From JAKAGZ01 sp964412105 (GTDB taxonomy: Bacteria; Bacteroidota; Ignavibacteria; Ignavibacteriales; Ignavibacteriaceae), in NCBI GenBank assembly GCA_964412105.1, contig CAYPNM010000029.1, positions 1-37,903 on the forward strand: a stretch of 37,903 nucleotides of DNA, in the 5' to 3' direction. A program made the translations under genes and the position numbers. Below, one piece after another: positions 17,193 to 26,318 of the stretch; positions within the stretch are counted from its first letter, which is position 1, and each line of letters begins with the position of its first letter. The notes beneath the pieces were generated by a model. It saw only the letters and a list, made by a program, of their open reading frames with translations. It had not been told where the DNA came from and made no database searches.

Positions 17193-18098
17193 ATGAAAAA
17201 AATTACCTCTTTTGGCGAGATTTTGTTTGATGTTTATCCAGATGGTAAAAAGCTTGGAGGGGCACCCTTCAATTTTATCTACCATATCATAAAACTGACC
17301 GGCAAGGCTAATTTTGTTAGCAGAGTAGGGAATGATCAAAACGGAGATGAGATTCTACAGATATTAAAGGACAGGGAAATATCCAGTGAATTCATACAAA
17401 TAGATCAAAACCACAAAACTGGAGTTGCAAAAACCACACTCAATGAAAAGAAAATTCCGGATTTTATAATTGAAGAAAACGTGGCTTATGATTTTATCGA
17501 GTTAACAGATCCCCTTAAAAAATTAATTTCACAAAACACAGACTGTTTTTATTTTGGTACTCTTGCACAAAGGAGTGAACAATCCAGAAATACGGTTCAG
17601 AAACTTGCCGCAGATCCGAATATTAAATGTATTTGCGATTTAAATATCCGTCAGAATTATTATACACCCGAGACAATTGAACAATCCCTTAGCGCTTCGG
17701 ATGTGCTCAAATTAAACGAGCAAGAATTGGAGCTTGTTAATAAGCTGATAATCAAATCAGAAGTTAACAAAACGGAAACGGTAGAAAAAATGATGCGGAT
17801 TTTTAATATAGAACTTTTGTGCGTAACTAAAGGAAGCTCCGGTGCTATTTTATATAAAGATGGACAGGAGAATTATTATAAAATTAAAAATGATAAAGTT
17901 GTCGATACTGTAGGCGCAGGCGATGCTTATGCATCTATGCTTTGTATCGGTTATTTAATGAATTGGAGCATTGAAAAAATAAATAAGCTGGCTTCAGAAT
18001 TTGCTAATGAAATAATTAAAGTTAAAGGCGCACTCCCTGAAGATGATACGGTGTATCAATCCTTTAAGAAAATTATTATGAACGGAAAAAATGACTAG
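17193..18098 (+). CDS. PfkB-family sugar kinase, probable fructokinase
   Basis: This 301-residue ribokinase-fold kinase has the N-terminal GG motif (KLGGAPFNF) and the C-terminal DTVGAGDAYAS signature with catalytic base D244. The start FGEILFDVYPDGKKLGGAP is typical of bacterial fructokinases of the PfkB family. It would phosphorylate fructose with ATP. It is the first gene of the sucrose cluster and overlaps the next gene by eight bases (ATGACTAG). Its position next to sucrose synthase, which releases fructose, supports the substrate. There is no clear Shine-Dalgarno sequence, and the 190 bp before it hold no recognised feature. Confidence 0.9.
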   Translation: MKKITSFGEILFDVYPDGKKLGGAPFNFIYHIIKLTGKANFVSRVGNDQNGDEILQILKDREISSEFIQIDQNHKTGVAKTTLNEKKIPDFIIEENVAYDFIELTDPLKKLISQNTDCFYFGTLAQRSEQSRNTVQKLAADPNIKCICDLNIRQNYYTPETIEQSLSASDVLKLNEQELELVNKLIIKSEVNKTETVEKMMRIFNIELLCVTKGSSGAILYKDGQENYYKIKNDKVVDTVGAGDAYASMLCIGYLMNWSIEKINKLASEFANEIIKVKGALPEDDTVYQSFKKIIMNGKND

Positions 18099-20253
18099 CA
18101 GGAAGGATAAAAAAATATATATTCAGCTGTACAGTATTCATGGTTTGATAAGGGGGTATGATCTTGAACTCGGCAGGGATGCAGATACAGGGGGGCAAAC
18201 AAAATATGTTTTAGAGTTAGCAAAAGCGTTAAGTAAAGACCCGCGGATCGGAAAGGTTGAATTAGTTACCCGCCAGATAAAGGACAAAGTAGTTTCGCAA
18301 GATTATTCTGAACCTATCGAAAAAATTAATGATAAGCTCAGTATTGTCAGGATAAGATGTGGTGGCGGAAAATATATTCGTAAAGAGCTTCTTTGGAATC
18401 ATCTCGAGGAATTTGTTGATAAAAGCATAAAGCACATTAAATCACTAAAGCGGCTTCCGGACGTAATTCATTCCCATTATGCAGATGCAGGCTATGTATG
18501 TACTGAATTAACAAAATTTTTTGGTATTCCCTTTGTTCATACCGGTCATTCTTTAGGCAAAAGCAAGCTGGGCAAACTTCTTTCTGACGGGCTTGAAATT
18601 GAAGATATTGAAAAACGTTACAAAATAAGTCATAGAATTGAGGCTGAGGAAAATACGATTTATTATGCGGATATGATCGTGACCAGTACGAGCCAGGAGA
18701 TTGAGAAACAATATGCTGATTATAAAAATACAGATCCGGATAAATTTAAGGTTATTCCGCCAGGTGTAAATCTTGAAAAATTTTATCCTTTTACACAGAA
18801 TAGTTTGCGAACTCGTGAAGTTCAAAGATTAAAGATGGTAATTAGTGAAAAGCTGCTCAAATTTTTTATAGATGTTGATAAACCAGTAATACTTTCTTTA
18901 TGCCGCCCCGACAAAAGGAAAAATATATCCGGTTTAATTACTGCTTATGGTGAGAGTAAAGAACTGAAGAAAAAAGCCAATCTGGCAATATTTGCCGGAA
19001 TAAGAAAAGACATACAAACAATGCCCGACAATGAGCGAGAGGTTTTAACAGAAATACTGCTGTTAATGGATAAATACAACTTGTATGGAAAAATGGCAGT
19101 ACCGAAACGACACGACACGCAGCACGAAGTTCCCGAGCTTTATAGAATAGCTGCTGAAAGCGGAGGTGTCTTTGTTAATTCAGCTTTGACGGAACCTTTC
19201 GGCTTAACATTGATTGAATCTGCTGCCAGCGGACTTCCGATTGTCGCAACGGATGACGGTGGGCCCAGAGATATTATTAAGAATTGTCAGAATGGAATAT
19301 TGACGGATGTTTCGGACCCACGAAATATTTCAGCAGCTATAAATAGAATTCTTAACAATAGGAATTTGTGGAAAAAGTATTCTGTAAATGGGATTAAAAA
19401 CGTTGTTAAATATTATACGTGGGAAGCGCACACAAAAGCTTATCTTGATGAAATAGAAATAATGATAAAAAAGGGATTACAGAAAGAAGACACTTTTGCC
19501 CCTGTTGGCAAAAAATTATTCTCAGCCGAGAAGTTAATTGTTACTGATATTGATAATACGCTTTTGGGCGATGACAATTATACCAGAGAATTTTCAGAAT
19601 TATTATCAAACAGGCATGAAAAAGTGGGCTTTGGGGTGGCAACAGGCAGGTCGGTAGATTCTGCATTAAATGTTCTAAAAGAAAATGATATTCCACACCC
19701 TGATGTTATAATTTCTTCGGTGGGTTCTGAAATCTATTATAACCTGGAAGGGAAGTTGATTCTTTCCCAAGGCTGGCGCGCTCATATTTCATATCAATGG
19801 GACAGAGCTAAAATAAAAAGATTATTGAGCGAATTTAAATTTCTTAATTATCAGGAAGAAGAAACGCAGCGTGAATTTAAGATAAGTTATTATACAGAAA
19901 GCAATGAAGAAAATATTATGTTGGTAAAAGAAACGTTGCTTAAAAACAGGATTAAAGCAAATGTAATATTCAGTCACGGTCAGTTTCTTGATGTCATTCC
20001 TTTCCGTGCTTCCAAGGGGAAAGCAATTCGTTATATGGCGTACAGGTGGAATATTTTATATGAAAACATTCTTGTTGCCGGAGATTCCGGTAATGATGAG
20101 GAAATGCTCAAAGGGGAGTTGCTTGGAGTGGTGGTTGGAAATTACAGCGAGGAACTTGAGGAATTGAGGGGTGGTAAGAGAATTTATTTCTCAAAAGTTC
20201 AATATGCCGGCGGTATTATTGACGGGATAAAACATTATAATTTTTTAGTATGA
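18091..20253 (+). CDS. Sucrose-phosphate synthase fused to HAD phosphatase
   Basis: The 720-residue protein joins a GT4 glycosyltransferase (about 1-465) with a HAD phosphatase (about 478-720). The first part has the SPS signature GRDADTGGQTKYVLELAKAL at residue 28 and the donor-site EPFGLTLIESAASGLP. The second starts with the nucleophile motif D486-I-D488-N-T and ends with GDSGNDEEM, as in sucrose-6-phosphate phosphatase. It would make sucrose 6-phosphate from NDP-glucose and fructose 6-phosphate and then dephosphorylate it. The fused form is known in several bacteria and plants, where the phosphatase part is sometimes inactive. Here its acidic residues look intact. Confidence 0.93.
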   Translation: MTSRKDKKIYIQLYSIHGLIRGYDLELGRDADTGGQTKYVLELAKALSKDPRIGKVELVTRQIKDKVVSQDYSEPIEKINDKLSIVRIRCGGGKYIRKELLWNHLEEFVDKSIKHIKSLKRLPDVIHSHYADAGYVCTELTKFFGIPFVHTGHSLGKSKLGKLLSDGLEIEDIEKRYKISHRIEAEENTIYYADMIVTSTSQEIEKQYADYKNTDPDKFKVIPPGVNLEKFYPFTQNSLRTREVQRLKMVISEKLLKFFIDVDKPVILSLCRPDKRKNISGLITAYGESKELKKKANLAIFAGIRKDIQTMPDNEREVLTEILLLMDKYNLYGKMAVPKRHDTQHEVPELYRIAAESGGVFVNSALTEPFGLTLIESAASGLPIVATDDGGPRDIIKNCQNGILTDVSDPRNISAAINRILNNRNLWKKYSVNGIKNVVKYYTWEAHTKAYLDEIEIMIKKGLQKEDTFAPVGKKLFSAEKLIVTDIDNTLLGDDNYTREFSELLSNRHEKVGFGVATGRSVDSALNVLKENDIPHPDVIISSVGSEIYYNLEGKLILSQGWRAHISYQWDRAKIKRLLSEFKFLNYQEEETQREFKISYYTESNEENIMLVKETLLKNRIKANVIFSHGQFLDVIPFRASKGKAIRYMAYRWNILYENILVAGDSGNDEEMLKGELLGVVVGNYSEELEELRGGKRIYFSKVQYAGGIIDGIKHYNFLV

Positions 20254-20271
20254 TGATTAATAGGTGTTAAT

Positions 20272-22665
20272 GTGAAAAGAAATTTTGAAAAGCTTGTAGA
20301 TGAAAACAAAGATGATTTTTTCAGATTTTTCCATAAAGTATCCGGACATGAGAGTAAACTTCTTGTAAAAGGACAATTGTTGGACCTTCTGAGAGATTTT
20401 AAAGAAAAGGGTGATAATGGGAACCACGAAGCGATAGAAGAAGCAGTTCGTTCTATAACTGAATCAGTATGTTTGGGGAATGATGTTTTTATTGAAAGCC
20501 GTGAAAGAATAGGAGAGTCACATTTTTACATATTTAATCTTAGTGACAGGTATTTTGAGAACAGCTCTGTACTTGATTTCTTAAAGGCAAAGGAAGATCT
20601 TGCTCTACCTGGACACATAAATAATATTCCTACCCTGAACTTCAAAACATTTTATGACAAATTTCCAAGTGTACGTGAATCTAAAAACATAGGCAGAGGA
20701 GTTGAATATTTAAATCGATATTTGTCCAGTAAGATGTTTACAGAGCCTGAAAAACTGCGCAGCGCGTTGTTTAATTTTCTTTTTGTACATAAGTGGAAAG
20801 ATCAGCAATTGATTCTGAATGAGAGAATCAAGGATACAGATCAATTAAGCAAATCGATTGACAAAGCTTTGTCCTTTCTTCGTAAAAGAGATGAGGATGA
20901 ACCGTATTCAAAGTTAAAACACGATCTGCAAAATCTTGGCTTTGAGCAAGGTTTAGGAAATACTGCTGAATCTATTATTGAAAGCCTTGAACAGCTGGAT
21001 ACACTTATGCATGCGCCTGACCACGAAAATCTGAAAAACTTTCTTTCTGACATTCCAATGTTATTTAATCTCGCTATTATATCTCCCCATGGCTACTTTG
21101 GCCAGGAAGGCGTTCTTGGAAAGCCAGATACCGGAGGACAGGTTGTTTACATTCTTGATCAGGTAAAAGCCCTTGAGAAAGAGCTGAAAGATTCTTTATT
21201 AAGAGCGGGAGTCAAAACCAGGCCTAAGATAATAGTGCTTACAAGATTGATCCCAAATGCAGGGGGTACAAAGTCGAACCAGAGGCTTGAAAAAATACAC
21301 GAGACTGAAAACTGCTGGATTTTGCGTGTGCCATTCAGGTTGTTCAATAAAAAAGTTACAGATAACTGGATTTCAAGATTTGAAATTTGGCCTTATTTAG
21401 AAACTTTTGCTGAAGATTCTTTCAGGGAGCTTCTTGCTGAATTCGGAGGGAGACCAGACCTGGTCATTGGAAATTATTCTGACGGGAACCTTGTTGCTTC
21501 AATTCTTTCAGACAAATTTGGTATAACGCAATGTAACATTGCACATGCCTTAGAGAAAAGTAAATATCTATACAGCGGTCTTTACTGGAAACATCTTGAA
21601 GAACATTATCATTTTTCTGTTCAATTTACTGCGGATTTAATTTCTATGAATTCTGCTAATTTTATAATTACTTCCACCTATCAGGAAATTGTTGGTACTG
21701 CAGAAAGTATCGGGCAGTATGAATCTTATTTAAATTTTTCTATGCCCGATTTATACCGGGTAGTGGGGGGAATAAATTTATTTCATCCCAAATTTAATAT
21801 TGTTCCTCCCGGTGTTAATACAAATATATTTTTCCCCTATTCGGAATCAAGGAATAGATTAAAAGAAGTGAAAGAGGAATTAACCAAACTTCTTTTTGAG
21901 AACGGAAAAGATAATGAAGTATTTGGCAAACTGGAAAATCCTGATTTAAGACCTATCTTTTCTCTTGCCAGGCTTGATAGAATTAAAAACCTCACTGCTC
22001 TTGTCCAGTGGTTTGGTGAGAGCGCAAAGATGCAAAAGTATGCCAATCTCATAATTGTAGCTGGAAATATAGATGAAAACAAATCGAGTGACGGGGAAGA
22101 AAAGGAACAGATAAGATTAATGCATGAATTAATCGACAGATATAAACTTCATAATAAAATTAGATGGATTGGTAAACTGTTCAGGAAAGATCAAACTGGT
22201 GAAGTTTACCGGATTATTGCAGATCGAAAAGGAATTTTTATACAACCGGCCTTGTTTGAGGGTTTTGGATTAACGGTACTTGAAGCAATGCGTTCCGGTT
22301 TGCCTGTTTTTGCAACGATGTACGGTGGGCCGCTTGAAATAATTCAGGATATGGTTTCGGGATTTCACATTGATCCGATAAATAGTAAAGAAAGCATAGA
22401 AAAGATTGTGGGCTTTTTTGAGAAATGCAAAAAAGTTCCTAAATACTGGGAAAAGATTTCAGAGAAGGCTATAAAAAGGGTTGATACTGCTTATAACTGG
22501 CAGCTATATGCAAGAAATCTTCTTTCGCTAGCAAAAATTTACGGCTTCTGGCGTTATACCACCAATATTGAAATGGAAGAAATGAAAGCATATCTGGATG
22601 TAATTTATCACCTCCTTTATCTTCCACGCTCAAAAGAAATACTGGATAGACACAGCACCTGGTGA
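20272..22665 (+). CDS. susA: Sucrose synthase
   Basis: Sucrose synthase reversibly converts sucrose plus NDP to NDP-glucose plus fructose. The 797-residue protein has the length of the family, a regulatory N-terminal region of about 270 residues, then the GT4 core beginning SPHGYFGQEGVLGKPDTGGQ. GGINLFHPKFNIVPPGVN and the donor-site E-x7-E in FEGFGLTVLEAM are also present. The HIAHALEKSKY-type segment is present as NIAHALEKSKYL. The start is GTG, 18 bp after the preceding stop, in line with a single operon. Its protein is clearly related to the SPS part of the previous gene but is not a recent copy. Confidence 0.95.
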   Translation: MKRNFEKLVDENKDDFFRFFHKVSGHESKLLVKGQLLDLLRDFKEKGDNGNHEAIEEAVRSITESVCLGNDVFIESRERIGESHFYIFNLSDRYFENSSVLDFLKAKEDLALPGHINNIPTLNFKTFYDKFPSVRESKNIGRGVEYLNRYLSSKMFTEPEKLRSALFNFLFVHKWKDQQLILNERIKDTDQLSKSIDKALSFLRKRDEDEPYSKLKHDLQNLGFEQGLGNTAESIIESLEQLDTLMHAPDHENLKNFLSDIPMLFNLAIISPHGYFGQEGVLGKPDTGGQVVYILDQVKALEKELKDSLLRAGVKTRPKIIVLTRLIPNAGGTKSNQRLEKIHETENCWILRVPFRLFNKKVTDNWISRFEIWPYLETFAEDSFRELLAEFGGRPDLVIGNYSDGNLVASILSDKFGITQCNIAHALEKSKYLYSGLYWKHLEEHYHFSVQFTADLISMNSANFIITSTYQEIVGTAESIGQYESYLNFSMPDLYRVVGGINLFHPKFNIVPPGVNTNIFFPYSESRNRLKEVKEELTKLLFENGKDNEVFGKLENPDLRPIFSLARLDRIKNLTALVQWFGESAKMQKYANLIIVAGNIDENKSSDGEEKEQIRLMHELIDRYKLHNKIRWIGKLFRKDQTGEVYRIIADRKGIFIQPALFEGFGLTVLEAMRSGLPVFATMYGGPLEIIQDMVSGFHIDPINSKESIEKIVGFFEKCKKVPKYWEKISEKAIKRVDTAYNWQLYARNLLSLAKIYGFWRYTTNIEMEEMKAYLDVIYHLLYLPRSKEILDRHSTW

Positions 22666-22666
22666 T

Positions 22667-23746
22667 TTATTTATTAAGTTTTTCCTTTTCCGTATTGTTT
22701 GTATTATTCATAAATAATGTTTGAGTTGGATAAGCAAACTCAATTCCTCTTTCTTCAAAAGCGCGATATATGTTCAGATTTATTGCCTGCTGGATATCCA
22801 TGTATTGAGTATAATCAGCGCTAAGCACATAATAAACAAATTCAAAATTCAAGCTAAAGTCTCCAAAGGTTGCGAAGTGTCCTCTGTCAAAGACAGTGTC
22901 CTTCTGGGTTTCTATAATTTTTTTTACAATTTTCGGGATCTCTTCAAGCTGATCGGCAGAGGTCTGATATGTAACTCCGATGCTGAAAACCACGCGCCTT
23001 TTTTCCATTTTTTTGTAATTATGAATTCTTGAATTGGTAAGATCTGTGTTGTGAAAAACAAGCTGCTCACCCCCAAGTGCGCGTATTCTTGTGGTTTTAA
23101 TTCCTATATACTCGACCGAACCGACTTTATCGCCAACGACAAGGAAATCACCGACTTCAAACGGCCGATCAAAAAAGATTACAAAATAGCTAAACAAATC
23201 TCCCAGAACAGCTTGTGCGGCCAGAGCAATTGCAATTCCACCAATTCCCAATCCTGCAATTACAGAGGTAATGTTAAAGCCAAGGTTGTTCAGTAAAAAC
23301 ATTATACCAACCACCCACACCAGTATATTAACAAGAGTGGTTATTCCCCGTAACTGTTTTTCTCTTTCCTCGCCATGATCTTTTCTTCGTATGTAAGATT
23401 TGAAAGCGTGATTTAATAAATTTGTTATTGATTTAAGAATGTAAAACGTTAGAAGAATGATCAGTGCGATATGTATTATCTTTTCTGCCTTAGCTGATAG
23501 GATTAACGTTTCTAAGGCTATGTAGAGGGCTCCAAAATAAAGCAATGGTACGATCGATTTTTCCATTCCCCGTATAAGCAGATCATCCAACTTTGTTTCG
23601 GTTTTTTTTGCCCATTTCTGAAGCCGTCCCAGCACGATTTTTCTAAATACATATACAACAAATATTCCGATTATAAATGTAGCCAGCGCTATAATGTATG
23701 ACTGGATACTATTACCCAAGTAGATCTTATCTAATAGATTTTCCAT
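22667..23746 (-). CDS. MscS-family mechanosensitive channel
   Basis: Channels of this family open under membrane tension and release solutes on hypo-osmotic shock. The 359-residue protein has several N-terminal helices, the pore helix and beta-domain signature (GLGIGGIAIALAAQAVLGDL, then FFDRPFEVGDFL), and a mixed C-terminal domain ending in YPTQTLF. It is longer than E. coli MscS by about 70 residues because of one or two extra N-terminal helices. Its stop codon lies one base from that of sucrose synthase on the other strand, so the transcripts run into each other. The pairing with sucrose genes fits osmoregulation, though this is inference. Confidence 0.95.
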   Translation of the reverse strand: MENLLDKIYLGNSIQSYIIALATFIIGIFVVYVFRKIVLGRLQKWAKKTETKLDDLLIRGMEKSIVPLLYFGALYIALETLILSAKAEKIIHIALIILLTFYILKSITNLLNHAFKSYIRRKDHGEEREKQLRGITTLVNILVWVVGIMFLLNNLGFNITSVIAGLGIGGIAIALAAQAVLGDLFSYFVIFFDRPFEVGDFLVVGDKVGSVEYIGIKTTRIRALGGEQLVFHNTDLTNSRIHNYKKMEKRRVVFSIGVTYQTSADQLEEIPKIVKKIIETQKDTVFDRGHFATFGDFSLNFEFVYYVLSADYTQYMDIQQAINLNIYRAFEERGIEFAYPTQTLFMNNTNNTEKEKLNK

Positions 23747-23856
23747 TTATTCTTTTCTCCGTTATTCTATAGAAAAAGTGAAAATAAAATTATTTCATTA
23801 TTATACAAGTTATAAATGAAGGCCCTGAAAGAAGTTACGGAGGGGGATAGCCTTTT

Positions 23857-24279
23857 TCAGATTGAGTAATGTTCAATAATTTCTTCCGGAATTCTTACAG
23901 GTCTGCCGGTTTTGATTGAGATCATAGTATAAATTATATGACCCTGAGCTGCTACTTTTTCTCCTGCTTTGTCGGTTGCTTTTTTTACTATCCAAAAATT
24001 AACGCGGCACTGAGCACCATTTACTGAATCAAACTGAGTTCGGACTACTATATTATCGTGAAGCACCAGCGCTCTTTTATATTCGATGTATGTTATACTG
24101 ATTACCCAATTATAATCAAGTTTGTAAAAATCATTCATTGACATTTTGTAGTCTTTTATCATCTGTTCATAACGTGCTGCAAGAACATAATCAAGGTATT
24201 TTGTGTTATGTACGTGATTGTTTAAATCAATATCGTCAGGACGTATTTTTATTTCGGATTCAAAAATTGAGAAGGCCAT
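23857..24279 (-). CDS. Hot-dog acyl-CoA thioesterase (4HBT/YbgC type)
   Basis: The 140-residue protein is a single hot-dog domain with the family's active-site segment RPDDIDLNNHVHNTKYLDYV at residues 13-32, where the aspartates and H22 occupy the usual D...HvNN positions. It would hydrolyse an acyl-CoA or acyl-ACP thioester. Replacement of the usual GHVNN by NHVHN is a small variation. It follows the MscS gene on the same strand with 110 bp between them, and the region upstream to the HisH-like gene (215 bp) has no recognised feature. The substrate is not predictable. Confidence 0.87.
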   Translation of the reverse strand: MAFSIFESEIKIRPDDIDLNNHVHNTKYLDYVLAARYEQMIKDYKMSMNDFYKLDYNWVISITYIEYKRALVLHDNIVVRTQFDSVNGAQCRVNFWIVKKATDKAGEKVAAQGHIIYTMISIKTGRPVRIPEEIIEHYSI

Positions 24280-24494
24280 ATTATTAACTAACTCCTAAAA
24301 CTATATATATAAATTAATTAAGATTGCAAAAAGTTGGAAGGCATAAGAGCAATAAAAACGAACCTTAAATTGTTCAAACCAACAAACTATTTCAAATGAA
24401 CCAGTATTTGGACAATTTGGTCGTGAAACGGACATTAAGCGTTCATCGTATATGCGTTTTTTTGTTTGTGCAAGCGAAGTAGCTATATGCTGCG

Positions 24495-25082
24495 TTACAA
24501 TTCAATAAAGTTTTTTAACAACCTCAACCCTGCATCGCCGGATTTTTCGGGGTGAAACTGGACAGCATAGTAATTCCCCGTTTCAATTGATGCTGAAAAT
24601 TTTATTTTATTTTCTGCAACAGATGTTGTTAATTCATTTATAGGCAAGAAATATGAATTTGAAAAATAAAACTTTTCATTTTGATCAATACCCCTGAACA
24701 GACCGCCAGATTTGGTTATTTCGATCTTGCTGAAACCTGTAAAAGGTACCATCATATCGTTGTCGTCAAATTTTTCTGCGACGAAGGGAAATATTCCAAG
24801 GCAGGGAATGTTTCCCCCCTCTTTGGAAATTTCAGCCATAAGCTGCATTCCGAGACCAATGCCAAGCATGGGCTTTTTACACATCTTTAGAAAGGAAAAG
24901 AGATTTGTCAGGTGTAATTTTCCGATTGCCTTTGAAGCTTCTCCATAACCCGGGAAAATGAGTTTATCCGATCGCATGATCTCGCTTTCTGAGACAGTTA
25001 TCCTGTATTCCTTTTTCAGATCATCCAAACATTTAACCAGCAAGTCAATATTTTCATTTAGATAATTAATTACAGCGATCAT
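24495..25082 (-). CDS. HisH-like glutaminase-fold protein lacking the catalytic cysteine
   Basis: The 195-residue protein is clearly related to HisH, the glutaminase subunit of imidazole glycerol-phosphate synthase: LIFPGYG, PMLGIGLGMQLM, FYFSNSYF and AVQFHPEKSG line up with the family. The nucleophile cysteine of GICLGMQ is glycine here (G76, codon GGT), while the H177/E179 dyad remains. Other conserved elements have also changed: YGxGN is YLNEN, PHxGWN is PFTGFS and the VHSY histidine is asparagine. It should therefore be inactive as a glutaminase. No hisF or other histidine gene is nearby. It could be a structural subunit, a regulator or a decaying gene, although the frame is intact. Confidence 0.8.
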   Translation of the reverse strand: MIAVINYLNENIDLLVKCLDDLKKEYRITVSESEIMRSDKLIFPGYGEASKAIGKLHLTNLFSFLKMCKKPMLGIGLGMQLMAEISKEGGNIPCLGIFPFVAEKFDDNDMMVPFTGFSKIEITKSGGLFRGIDQNEKFYFSNSYFLPINELTTSVAENKIKFSASIETGNYYAVQFHPEKSGDAGLRLLKNFIEL

Positions 25083-25204
25083 AAGATTTTTTATTTGTTA
25101 ACACAGAAGATATGCAGGCCAAATATAACATCGTAGTTGTAAATTAATATGTAATTTTATAATACATTTATTGTAGTTAAAAAGTGAGCAATAATACACC
25201 TAGT

Positions 25205-26116
25205 TTATTCTGCAATAAATTGTTCAGCAAATTTTGAGGCTTCCCTGTTATTTATAAAGTTGTTCTTTTTCAAAATGTTATAGTATTTTGAGATAATCTC
25301 CGCAACTTTGGTCCCCCTGTGATGAGTCATAATCCTTTCATAAATGTTCCTGAATTTATCATTCAACTTCTGATCATTTGAATCGAATGCCCTGATCCTA
25401 TAAGTCCCGCGCATCAATGTATACAGATAAGTATTGTAGGTTGCTATGCAATCGTCAATAAAGAAAAAGTTTTGATTTTTATTGATAAAATTCTCCCACC
25501 ACAATGTCCTGCTAACGAGTTCATTAAGTGAAAGCGTGGGTGCAGAGTCGGAATTCTCTGCAGTATCTATTTCTTCAATAACTTTTGTTATGTACTGCCT
25601 TAATGCAGGAGAGATAAGCCCGGTAAAATTTTTAATAATAAATTTTGGATCACTAATACTAACCAGGATAATGCCTTCAATAGTATCAAATTTATAACCG
25701 TAATGATTTAGATTTTTAAGGATAGTAAAATCATTTTCGTTCAGACTTTTGTTCTTTTCCGCCAAGGCTTGTTTCAGCTTTTCATTTTTTGAAGAAGGCA
25801 CATCGAAATCTTTAATATTTATGAAGGAATTATATTTTTGGACCTGAACGTATTTTGCTCCGAGTGAGTCTGCTACGGTCACATAATATCTCCAGAAAAT
25901 AATAAAGGCGGTATCTTTTTCAGAAGCAGAGGATTTTTCAAAAAGCTGGCGATATTTGTTTGCCGATTTGTCAAGAGTTGAAATGTCATTCGGGTTGAGT
26001 GTGCTGATATAGTTCTGAAAAACCTGTAATGTGTCAATAGTATTAAGTTGTGAAAAGGCTAGGTTTGAAAACAACATTATAAAGATAAATGCATGGCCCC
26101 ATATCATCTTTTTCAT
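25205..26116 (-). CDS. Hypothetical secreted protein, intact copy of a duplicated gene
   Basis: No family recognised. The 303-residue protein has a signal peptide (MKKMIWGHAFIFIMLF, cut near AFSQ) and is otherwise helical and polar, with an aromatic patch FWRYYVTVADSLG at about residues 80-92 and WWENFINKNQNFFFIDD further on. A degraded relative of its N-terminal region lies just upstream at 26319-26636, and an intrinsic terminator separates the two. This suggests a tandem duplication followed by decay of one copy. The gene has its own start region of about 30 bp after that terminator. Confidence 0.72.
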   Translation of the reverse strand: MKKMIWGHAFIFIMLFSNLAFSQLNTIDTLQVFQNYISTLNPNDISTLDKSANKYRQLFEKSSASEKDTAFIIFWRYYVTVADSLGAKYVQVQKYNSFINIKDFDVPSSKNEKLKQALAEKNKSLNENDFTILKNLNHYGYKFDTIEGIILVSISDPKFIIKNFTGLISPALRQYITKVIEEIDTAENSDSAPTLSLNELVSRTLWWENFINKNQNFFFIDDCIATYNTYLYTLMRGTYRIRAFDSNDQKLNDKFRNIYERIMTHHRGTKVAEIISKYYNILKKNNFINNREASKFAEQFIAE

Positions 26117-26149
26117 ATTTTCCCTGAAAGTAATTCTCTAATCACAAAA

Positions 26150-26185
26150 CATAATAAAAAAGGCGCCAGTTAGCTAACAGGCGCC
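26150..26185 (-). terminator. Strong intrinsic terminator (minus strand)
   Basis: On the plus strand, 26162-26185 is a 24-base near-perfect palindrome: GGCGCC arms around GTTAGCTAAC with one A-A mismatch on each side. Read on the minus strand it is followed by TTTTTT (26161-26156). It would end transcripts coming from the decayed gene at 26319-26636, and would insulate the intact secreted-protein gene that starts at 26116. Confidence 0.88.
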
Positions 26186-26318
26186 CCGTAATTTGCCCTC
26201 TCTATATTAGGTTACTGCCCTTTTAAGCTCTTAGCTGGAGGTTTATTGCATAAAATTACAAATGTATTATCACGGGATATATTGAAATAAATGCTATCCG
26301 TTTCAACCAATGAGGAAC

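Noticed and set aside
18553..18825. Minus-strand open frame of 90 codons inside the sucrose-phosphate synthase gene
   Set aside because: It is antisense to the conserved glycosyltransferase region and looks like a chance frame with low-complexity hydrophobic runs.
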